A stretch of 12,632 nucleotides of DNA from UPXZ01 sp049840795 (lineage in GTDB: Bacteria; Bacteroidota; Bacteroidia; Bacteroidales; Paludibacteraceae). The notes below the pieces were generated by a model. It saw only the letters and a program-made list of their open reading frames with translations, was not told where the DNA came from and ran no database searches. The position numbers and the translations under genes were made by a program. The first letter of the stretch is position 1, and each line of letters opens with the position of its first letter. The DNA lies in contig JASGJK010000043.1 of the NCBI GenBank assembly GCA_049840795.1, positions 1 through 12,632 of the forward strand, written 5' to 3'. Below are positions 7,162 through 12,632 of this stretch, piece by piece.

Positions 7162-8544
7162 TTATCTTCTTCCGCCACCACCTGATGACCGTCCGCCGCC
7201 GCTATTTCCACTACTTTCGCTACGTGAAGGTGAAGATGAAGAAGAAGAACTGCTTCTGCTCGGAGCACTATAACTACCGCTGTTGCTTGACGATGAACTT
7301 CTGCTTGGTGTGCTATATGTGCTTGAACCGCTTCTTGAACTTTCGTTTCTGCTATTGTTAACAGAACTGTTACTTCTGCTTGGTTGAGAGTAGCTGTCGC
7401 TTGAGCTGCTCCGTGACGGTCTGCTGTAAATATCGTCAGAACTTGTTCTTGAACTCGATTGTTGGGTAGAACTACTACTTCTTGTTGAAGAGTTATTGTC
7501 GCGTGATACTCTTGAACCTTCGTTACGCGTACCGGATTGATTTTCGGTAGAGGAGCTTCTTTCCCTAACGTTAGACGTTCTGCTTTGTTTTACTGAGTTC
7601 CAGTCTTGATTATCGCGCGTTGCTCTTCCATTGTTTTGAACTCCGTTTGAATTTCCCCGTTCTATTGCTGGCACTTCGTCCGCCGTAATTTGTAACACCA
7701 GTTTATCTTCTTGAAGATGAAACTCTATTGTTTGTCGAATTGTAAGTGCTTCTTCCATTTGAATTCAAGTCTCCTAAATCACGTCTGTTGCCAACTCGAT
7801 TTTCGGTATTTCTGCTTGCAAATGATCTGCTTGGATTGCTCCTCTCGTAATCGCTCCGGCTAACTTCCCTGCGCATAGAATTGTAACTATTACTTCTTAT
7901 CCTGTCAGAATAGTTATACGTGTTTCTTGATCTGTTTACATAAATATTAATGTTATTTACATATATATTTATCGGACGTGGATGAAAATGGTGGAAATAT
8001 GTGGGGTAATATCCCCAATAGTACGGTGATCACAAGCCACGTAAGTATGACCCCAGAAGAAAGAAAATATGGTGGGTGTGTAAACGTATGTAGGCTCAAT
8101 AATGTAGTAAGGTCCGTAAAGATAGGGATCGCCTATAACCTGAACATAGGTTCTGGAATTCCAGCGGCGTTCAAGTACGATGGACGCAACATCTTGAAAA
8201 ACATCTCTATCTAAAATGGCTTGTATTACAACTAAGCGATTGTTTCCTTCTGCTGTTTCTACCACTCGAAGGTAATCTACCTGACCGTCTTGATTTAAAT
8301 CCAAATTGTTTAACCCCTCATTGTAGTCGTTCAAACGGCGTTCAAAGTCTTCCAGATTACGGGAATCTGCAAATGCCGAAGCAACTGCACGTAAATCCAA
8401 ATTGTAGCTTATGTCAGGACTTGTTGCTTCCACGCTTACTTTGCGATTGTATCCACTGCTGTAACTGTAAGATTGAGCGTAGCAAGAAGTGAAAATGAAA
8501 GTTGAAACTAAAAGAGTCAACATGCCTGTAATCTTTGCTTTCAT
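7162..8544 (-). pseudogene. Exported Ser/Arg/Gly-rich protein with EF-hand-like loop, frameshifted
   Basis: No function can be named. From ATG 8544 the product begins with a signal sequence (hydrophobic to about residue 19; FTSC at 18-21 could be a lipobox, or signal peptidase I may cut near YAQ). A folded domain follows at about 40-165. It contains LDLNQDGQVDYLRVVE (81-96), which resembles a calcium-binding loop (D-x-N-x-D-G), then LVVIQAILDRDVFQDVAS, YVQVIGDPYLYGPYYIIEPT and FSFFWGH. I recall similar Bacteroidales proteins of unknown role. The frame changes near 8036, where WSPYYWGYYP continues in another frame through an Asn/Arg/Tyr-rich region. It returns near 7659 (one extra G in a G run) into the Ser-rich tail with YSxPSRSSSS repeats and a GGGR..GGGGRR end. 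An in-frame TAA at 7703-7705 is a further lesion. Repaired length is about 460 aa. The pieces 7162-7758 and 7969-8592 should be read as one gene. Confidence 0.7.
7249..7428 (-). repeat. Degenerate tandem YSxPSRSSSS repeats (coding)
   Basis: Within the Ser-rich tail, four units follow the pattern Y-S-x-P-S-R-S-[SN]-S-S: YSRPSRSSSS, YSQPSRSNSS, YSTPSRSSSS and YSAPSRSSSS. The spacers between them differ (2, 16 and 4 residues). The units are built from mixed Ser codons, so this is a protein-level repeat and not a recent DNA duplication. Such low-complexity tails are common at the ends of cell-surface proteins. Confidence 0.7.
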
Positions 8545-8594
8545 AGTTGTATATTTTTGTGGTGAATAAAATTGATAACTTACCTGGCACATTA

Positions 8595-8602
8595 TAAAGT
8601 TA
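8595..8602 (-). promoter_or_regulatory. Candidate -7 box for the exported-protein gene
   Basis: On the minus strand this reads TAACTTTA, one mismatch from TAnnTTTG. An ATTG lies 22 nt further upstream as a possible -33 element. The box is about 50 nt before the ATG at 8544. Support is moderate, from position and partial match only. Confidence 0.35.
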
Positions 8603-8897
8603 TTTTCTTTATAAATCCATCGGTCAATAAATCAATACAATATTTCGTGCCACTTTTTTAAGTGGTTGTGTTTCAGCTAAATTAATATGTTTGTCTGTTT
8701 TGCTTAATGGATGATAAATAGGTATTCGTATTGTTTTATTTCAAATGGGTTTTTAACTATGTTGACGCTTGAAACAAATATGGGGAAATATAGCGAGCCT
8801 TTGGTGTCGTATTATAATTAAGGTCGTCTTTACGTGTTGATTTGCAGAAATAATTAAATAGATGTCACACCTACGGCGCTTAAAACTAATGATGTAT
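8603..8897. other. Intergenic stretch left of the IS element
   Basis: About 300 nt without a convincing gene. A short perfect inverted repeat CCACTT-TTTT-AAGTGG sits at 8650-8665; it is too AT-rich and small to call as a terminator. Near the right end, 8864-8882 reads GTCACACCTACGGCGCTTA. From memory this resembles short GC-rich intergenic motifs in Bacteroidetes genomes; together with the hairpin on the far side of the IS it may be half of an interrupted repeat. No promoter pointing into the IS is evident here. Confidence 0.35.
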
Positions 8898-8908
8898 ATT
8901 CTTTTATT
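8898..8908. repeat. Left copy of 11-bp direct repeat flanking the IS
   Basis: ATTCTTTTATT occurs here, directly before GGTATAGG of the left inverted repeat, and again at 9899-9909. A target-site duplication is the likely origin. IS1595 elements usually duplicate 8 bp, so part of the 11-bp match may be chance AT similarity or overlap with the element end. Confidence 0.5.
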
Positions 8909-8950
8909 GGTATAGGCGTTTAGTTCGCTGTAATTTTGGAATAAACTTGC

Positions 8951-8958
8951 TACTTTTG
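8951..8958 (+). promoter_or_regulatory. Candidate -7 box of the transposase gene
   Basis: TACTTTTG fits TAnnTTTG exactly. It forms the middle of GCTACTTTTGTAGC, a 5-bp perfect inverted repeat. The box is only 4 nt from the GTG at 8963, so a transcript starting about 7 nt downstream would favour the second in-frame GTG at 8990. No good -33 element is seen. Confidence 0.35.
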
Positions 8959-8962
8959 TAGC

Positions 8963-9872
8963 GTGGATATTAGGAAACAATATATAGGAGTGAATTCAAT
9001 AGAGTTCAATAAATATTTTCAAGTACAGGAGGATTGCTATCGCTATGTTTCAGAAATAAAATGGTCAGCCGAGCATCCTTACCAATGTAAGAAGTGTGGT
9101 CATTTGAAATTTGGCAAAGGCAAAAAGCCCTATTCACATCGTTGCGCCAAATGCAATTACGATGAAAGCCCCACTTCTGGAACTATGTTTGACAAGTTGA
9201 AATTTTCATTGCTTATCGCATTTCATATCGGTTTGAAATTAGCACCAAGAAGAAAGGAATGTCTTCATTGGAATTGTCAGAGGAATTTGGATTGCGTTAG
9301 AAAACAGTATGGGAATTTAAGTGGAAAATCCAACAAGCAATGACAAGTAGCCGTAAAAGCCGATTGGAGGGCAAAGTTCAGGTTGATGAGTTTCTCATAG
9401 GAGAATACGAAGAAGGTAAAGTTGGTCGTAGTGGCGACAGTAAAAAGAAGTTAGTAATTGTTGGGCTTGAAATTTTGGAAGATAAAAAAGGTGTTGGTCG
9501 AGCTTATGCACAAGTAATTGAGCATGCTCGAGCAAAGAATTTAGACCATTTTTTGAAACATATATCAGCAACGATGCAAATGTTATTACTGATGTTTGGA
9601 AAGGTTATTTACCATTGAAAAAAGACTATCCAAACTTAGAACAAATACCTTCGGAGAAAGGGAAAGGCATGTACAGTTGCATATTCACATAATGAACATT
9701 CAGGGATGGCTACTAGGTAATACACCACCATTGTTCAAAAGAACGGATGCAAGGTTATCTCGATGAATATCATTTTCGTTATAATAGACGGACAATGATG
9801 GGGTCAATCTTCGATTTACTCATAAAAAGGATGGTTCTAAGCGAACCTAAGAGATTGATTAAAAATAAATAA
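8963..9872 (+). pseudogene. IS1595-family (ISXO2-like) transposase, degraded
   Basis: The transposase of the surrounding IS. The N terminus has the zinc ribbon YQCKKCG..HRCAKCNYDESPTSGTMF, then the frame is lost near 9244 (one base missing in GCACCAAG). In the repaired frame it reads MSSLELSEEFGLR, then an in-frame TAG at 9298-9300 where relatives have Gln, then KTVWEFKWKIQQAM. Frame 9340-9618 gives QVDEFLIGEYEEGKVGRS and KKGVGRAYAQVIEHA, the start of the catalytic domain with its first Asp. Another shift near 9560 leads to ITDVWKGYLPLKKDYPNLEQ, and further shifts near 9673 and 9710 to HIHIMNIQGW and GYLDEYHFRYNRRTM. The end is TAA at 9870-9872. The start is GTG 8963 or, more likely, GTG 8990, just before SIEFNKYF. 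Repaired length is near 300 aa. It cannot be active as read. Confidence 0.82.
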
Positions 9873-9898
9873 CAACAGCGAACTAAGTGCCTATACCA

Positions 9899-9909
9899 AT
9901 TCTTTTATT
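9899..9909. repeat. Right copy of 11-bp direct repeat flanking the IS
   Basis: This is the second copy of ATTCTTTTATT, starting one base after the CCTATACC of the right inverted repeat. See the left copy for the uncertainty over true duplication length. Confidence 0.5.
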
Positions 9910-10200
9910 CAGATTTTGCCCCGATGGGGCTAAAAAGTGCCATTAGGAAGATATCAATAACAGAATGATTATCAACCCATAAAAAAGTTCAGTATGAACG
10001 ACATGCAATAAATCATAAAAAGTCAAGATGACTTCATTGTAAAATTGATATTAAGTGGCATAATCCAGATGCTATATTCATAGAAATTAGGTGATTAAAC
10101 CTAATGGCGTTTTTGTAATTGATGAAGAAATTAAACTAAATGAAAAGTTGAATGTTTAAAGTAGCGTATAAAAATGTTATAAAACAGAATATTTGAAATA
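9910..10200. other. Gene-poor stretch with a GC hairpin and a possible gene remnant
   Basis: GCCCCGATGGGGC (9918-9930) is a compact 5-bp GC hairpin in otherwise AT-rich DNA, reminiscent of REP-like intergenic motifs. Further on, plus-strand fragments look protein-like but lie in different frames: KIDIKWHNPDAIFIEIR (about 10040-10090), then VFVIDEEIKLNEKLNV followed by TAA (about 10110-10161). They may be the tail of a decayed gene; I do not recognise the family, and no continuous frame is present. Confidence 0.3.
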
Positions 10201-10222
10201 ATTAAAGAAATTTTTCTTTAAT
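10201..10222. promoter_or_regulatory. 22-bp palindrome upstream of pckA (possible operator)
   Basis: ATTAAAGAAA (10201-10210) is perfectly inverted as TTTCTTTAAT (10213-10222) around a TT centre. It lies 26 nt before the TACCTTTG box, close to where the -33 element would be, so a dimeric regulator could act there. A T run follows at 10225-10231, so it could also act as a weak terminator of upstream transcription. Confidence 0.4.
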
Positions 10223-10248
10223 CGCTTTTTTCGTAATATAAAATATAG

Positions 10249-10256
10249 TACCTTTG
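10249..10256 (+). promoter_or_regulatory. pckA promoter, -7 box
   Basis: TACCTTTG fits TAnnTTTG exactly, 53 nt before the expected pckA start position. The -33 element is poor: only a T-rich TTTTTTC lies at the right distance. Transcription would begin near 10263 and give a leader of about 45 nt. Confidence 0.55.
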
Positions 10257-10308
10257 TCATTTAAAAATAGAGATATAATAATAACATAATTCATTAAAAT
10301 TTAGTCAA

Positions 10309-11911
10309 ATAGCAAATTTAGATTTAACCAAGTATGGTATTTCGGGTAACATCGAAATCTTACACAACCCAACTTACGAAGAACTTTTTCAAGCAGAAAT
10401 TGATCCTGCTAACGAAGGTTTTGAAAGAGGTGTGTTAACTACTACTGGTGCAGTATCAGTTGATACAGGTAAATTTACAGGTCGTTCTCCTAAAGATAAA
10501 TTCTTCGTAAAAGTATGCCGTTACCGACGAACATCTTTGGTGGGACGGAACAATCAATCGTCCAACTACTCCTGAAGTGTTTGAGCATTGTAAAAAATCT
10601 TGTTACAAAACAGTTGTCAACTGCAAAAAAATTATATGTTGTGGATACTTTCTGCGGTACCAATGAAGATACCCGTATGAAAGTACGTTTTGTTATGGAA
10701 GTAGCATGGCAGGCTCATTTTGTGACAAACATGTTTATTCGTCCTTCTCATTATGAATTGGCTAACTATGGCGAACCTGATTTCGTATGTTTGAATGGTT
10801 CAAAAACAACCAATCCAAACTGGAAAGAACAAGGCTTTAATTCTGAAAACTTTCACCTTATTTAACTTAACTACGCAAGAATGCAGGTTATCGGTGGTAC
10901 ATGGTATGGTGGTGAAATGAAGAAGGTATTTTCGCTTTGATGAACTATTATCTGCCATTACAAGGTATTGCTTCTATGCACTGCTCTGCTAACGTAGGTA
11001 CAGAAGGTGATGTTGCTATCTTCTTCGGTCTATCAGGAACAGGTAAGACTACACTTTCGGCTGACCCAAAACGTTACCTGATTGGTGATGACGAACACGG
11101 ATGGGACGATCACGGAGTATTCAACTATGAAGGTGGTTGCTATGCCAAAGTTAATTGACTTAGAAAAGAAAACGAACCAGATATCTGGAGAGCTATCCGT
11201 CGTGATGCTCTGTTGGAAAACGTCACTGTTAAAGAAGATGGAACTCCTGATTATTCAGATGAAGTTTCTAAAACTGAAAATACCCGTGTTTCTGTATCCA
11301 ATCTACCACATCAATAAAATTGTCTCTCCTTCACGTGCAGGACATGCCAAGCAAAATCATTTACCTGTCGGCTGATGCATTTGGTGTATTGCCTCCAGTT
11401 TCTATTCTTGGATGAAAAATCAGCTCAGTATCACTTCCTTTGCGGTTATACTTCTAAATCAGCCGGAACAGAACGTGGTATCACCGAACCTCAATGTCAT
11501 TCTCTCCAGCTTTCGGAGAAGCTTTCCTTACCTTGCACCCAACTATGTATGCTAAAACACTGATAGGCAAAATGCAGGAACATGGCGCTAAAGTTTATCT
11601 TGGTAAATACTGGCTGGAATGGTACAGGAAAACGTATTTCTTTGAAAAATACCCGTGCTATCATTGACGCTATCATCGATGGTTCAATCGAAAAAGCGCC
11701 AACAATTCATATTCCAATTTTGAATTTGGTTGCTCCTACTGCATTGAACAACGTTGATACAGAGATTCTTGACCCAAGAAATACTTATGCTGACAAATCG
11801 GAATGGGAAACTAAAGCCAAATCGCTTGCAGCTAAATATATCAAGAACTTTGAACAATATCTTGACAATGATGACGCTAAAGCATTGGTTGAAGCAGGTC
11901 CACAATTGTAA
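10309..11911 (+). pseudogene. pckA: Phosphoenolpyruvate carboxykinase (ATP), multiply frameshifted
   Basis: The enzyme converts oxaloacetate and ATP to PEP and CO2, or runs in reverse during fermentation in Bacteroidales. Read across frames, the protein is continuous from IANLDLTKYGISGNIEIL to DDAKALVEAGPQL and TAA at 11909-11911. Motifs kept: GRSPKDKFFVK, VVDTFCGTNEDTRMKVRF, WQAHFVTNMFIRP, TWYGGEMKK, the P-loop GLSGTGKTTLS (about 11030), LIGDDEHGWDD, FNYEGGCYAKV, SADAFGVLPPVS and NTGWNGTGKRIS. I count twelve single-base lesions: extra bases near 10514, 10598, 10854, 11153, 11294, 11356, 11411 and 11602; missing bases near 10880, 10925, 11168 and 11497. The net +4 leaves 532 codons, the normal length. 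The start position is ATA (10309-10311) where relatives have ATG, and no in-frame ATG precedes it. The longest open pieces are 10515-10865, 10937-11158 and 11582-11911. Confidence 0.9.
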
Positions 11912-11933
11912 TAACTAATAGATTATTATATGC

Positions 11934-11970
11934 AAAAAGAGTCGTCTGCCGATGTAGATGGCTCTTTTTA
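11934..11970 (+). terminator. Intrinsic terminator of pckA
   Basis: A 14-bp stem joins 11934-11947 to 11956-11969, with two G-U wobbles and an 8-nt loop (GCCGATGT). It begins AAAAAGAG and ends CTCTTTTT, the usual bidirectional A/T-flanked form, and starts 23 nt after the pckA stop codon. Of the hairpins in the window it is the most convincing terminator. Confidence 0.85.
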
Positions 11971-12033
11971 GGAATAGTCAGATTGATATAGCTTTAACCG
12001 AAGCGTTATTGCAAATATAAGATAGATTTCATT

Positions 12034-12041
12034 TATCTTTG
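12034..12041 (+). promoter_or_regulatory. Orphan plus-strand -7 box
   Basis: TATCTTTG matches TAnnTTTG, and TTG at 12009-12011 lies 22 nt upstream as a possible -33 element. It points to the right, but only a 24-codon frame (12066-12140) and then the antisense side of tRNA-His follow. It may be fortuitous, or drive a short transcript ending at the 12109-12139 hairpin. Confidence 0.3.
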
Positions 12042-12108
12042 TGATGAAGAAACTTTTGCAATAAAATGTGGGTACAACTATCCGGGTATGTAAAGTTGAG
12101 TAGAAAGA

Positions 12109-12139
12109 AAAAGGAAACTCTTTTGTTGAATTTCCTTTT
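12109..12139 (-). terminator. Terminator of tRNA-His
   Basis: AAAAGGAAA (12109-12117) and TTTCCTTTT (12131-12139) form a perfect 9-bp stem with a 13-nt loop. On the minus strand the 3' arm runs into TTTCCTTTTTCTTTC, a pyrimidine- and T-rich tail. It lies 8 nt beyond the 3' end of the tRNA. Confidence 0.65.
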
Positions 12140-12147
12140 ATAATAAG

Positions 12148-12219
<72 letters not shown>

Positions 12220-12237
12220 ATATTTGGTTTGCGGGTG

Positions 12238-12269
12238 CAAAGATAATGTAGTTTTTGCGATTGTGCAAA
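12238..12269 (-). promoter_or_regulatory. Promoter of tRNA-His
   Basis: On the minus strand TTTG (complement of 12266-12269), 20 nt, then TATCTTTG (complement of 12238-12245) fit both elements of the Bacteroidetes housekeeping promoter with normal spacing. The -7 box ends 18 nt before the tRNA 5' end. This is the cleanest promoter in the window. Confidence 0.8.
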
Positions 12270-12365
12270 TTTATTTTTAAAAAGTATCCATCAAATTTGG
12301 AATTTTTGAGCTTGCAGATTTAGCGGTCTTGAATCGGACGGATGAACTTCAAACAATTCATAGAA

Positions 12366-12632
12366 ATGGGTATTTAGAATAGAGACACAGCCATTGATGA
12401 AACGGTAAAAGAAATCAGGAGAAAGATACGTTTTTCGATGAATGGAGTAGTGGCGGATACGATGAAGGAACGCGGGTTGACGAATTATAAACAGAACTTT
12501 GGAGTACAAATTCCGGCGAAAGAAATAGCTTCTATTTATACGCCAAGCTACGATTGGCACAACGGCTGTGGGCGTTAAAAATACGTGAGACAATGATTCT
12601 TGCCACTATTTTACAACCAATAGAGTTTTTTT
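12366..12632 (+). CDS. DNA-alkylation-repair-like HEAT protein, 5' part with frameshift
   Basis: From 12378 one frame reads AIDETVKEIRRKIRFSMNGV, then VADTMKERGLTNYKQNFGVQ and IPAKEIASIYTPSY. One base is missing near 12554; the next frame continues LAQRLWALKIRETMILATIL and QPIEFF to the window edge. I recognise this as the N terminus of the AlkD-like HEAT-repeat family annotated in Bacteroides as DNA alkylation repair enzyme (motifs SMNGVV, NFGV, LW..REL.ILAT). AlkD proteins excise N3/N7-alkylated purines, but the Bacteroidales homologues have not, to my knowledge, been tested. The start is unclear: ATG 12366 is in frame but meets TAG at 12375-12377, so it is probably affected by another indel. 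It is divergent from tRNA-His. The 3' end lies outside the window. Confidence 0.6.

Larger units (their letters stand above)
8906..9900 (+). mobile_element. IS1595-family insertion sequence
   Basis: The element is bounded by 26-bp terminal inverted repeats at 8906-8931 and 9875-9900 that match at 24 of 26 positions (outermost ATTGGTATAGGC; the differences are GT versus AC just inside). The flanks share the 11-bp direct repeat ATTCTTTTATT, which overlaps the outermost 3 bases of the left repeat, so the exact edge is uncertain by a few bases; about 990 bp lie between the copies. One transposase gene fills the interior. Length, zinc-ribbon transposase and gene layout fit IS1595 (ISXO2-like transposase). 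The transposase is broken, so this copy is probably immobile unless supplied in trans. Confidence 0.8.

Noticed and set aside
7249..7428. Considered as a DNA tandem repeat or CRISPR-like array
   Set aside because: The similarity is at protein level with variable spacers and codons; there are no identical direct repeats with unique spacers.
8650..8665. CCACTT-TTTT-AAGTGG inverted repeat as terminator
   Set aside because: The stem is only 6 bp, no T tract follows on either strand, and no gene ends nearby.
9340..9618. Considered as a separate second ORF of the IS or a programmed frameshift
   Set aside because: The transposase frame resumes at about 9245, well before the ATG at 9340, and several other shifts follow. 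IS1595 elements of this type encode one continuous transposase.
11684..11905. 73-aa minus-strand frame
   Set aside because: It lies opposite the well-conserved C terminus of pckA.
12291..12593. 100-aa minus-strand frame at the right end
   Set aside because: The plus strand carries recognisable alkylation-repair-like sequence across the same bases, so this is its shadow.

Overview
The window is low-GC DNA from a member of the Bacteroidetes, most likely order Bacteroidales. The evidence is a gldH gene, a RicT/PSP1 gene next to holB, an Mrp that lacks the CxxC of the proteobacterial form, promoters of the type TTTG-N20-TAnnTTTG, and few Shine-Dalgarno sequences. Genus cannot be read from the sequence. 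A host-restricted or symbiotic lineage is possible but not shown.

Left part (minus strand, 180-4987): a five-gene block transcribed right to left, holB (clamp-loader delta'), ricT (PSP1 family), gldH (gliding lipoprotein), trmB (tRNA m7G46 methyltransferase) and mrp (P-loop Fe-S carrier). Spacing from ricT onward is tight (about 10, 29 and 12 nt), so it probably forms an operon driven from a TAAATTTG box upstream of holB. holB, gldH and trmB are intact; ricT has two compensating frameshifts and mrp has many.

Centre (5170-8544): a divergent radical SAM/SPASM gene (+) converges on a class I O-methyltransferase (-). Upstream of the latter, beyond a hairpin terminator, lies a frameshifted gene (-) for an exported Ser/Arg-rich protein.

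Right part (8898-12632): an IS1595-family element of about 990 bp with 26-bp inverted repeats and a decayed transposase. It is followed by a 400-nt gene-poor stretch, then pckA (ATP-type PEP carboxykinase) broken by about a dozen single-base indels but with all catalytic motifs kept, and a strong terminator. After that come tRNA-His(GTG) on the minus strand, with an excellent promoter and terminator but an abnormal T arm, and the start of a DNA-alkylation-repair-like HEAT protein that runs off the window.

The dominant oddity is that single-base indels, often in homopolymers, pile up at both ends of the window while about 1.3-7.6 kb is nearly clean. This is either uneven sequence quality (low-coverage contig parts) or very recent gene decay around the IS. 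The retained protein conservation between indels favours sequence error for much of it, but two in-frame nonsense codons are not indels. I found no CRISPR array, phage module, toxin-antitoxin pair or defence system.
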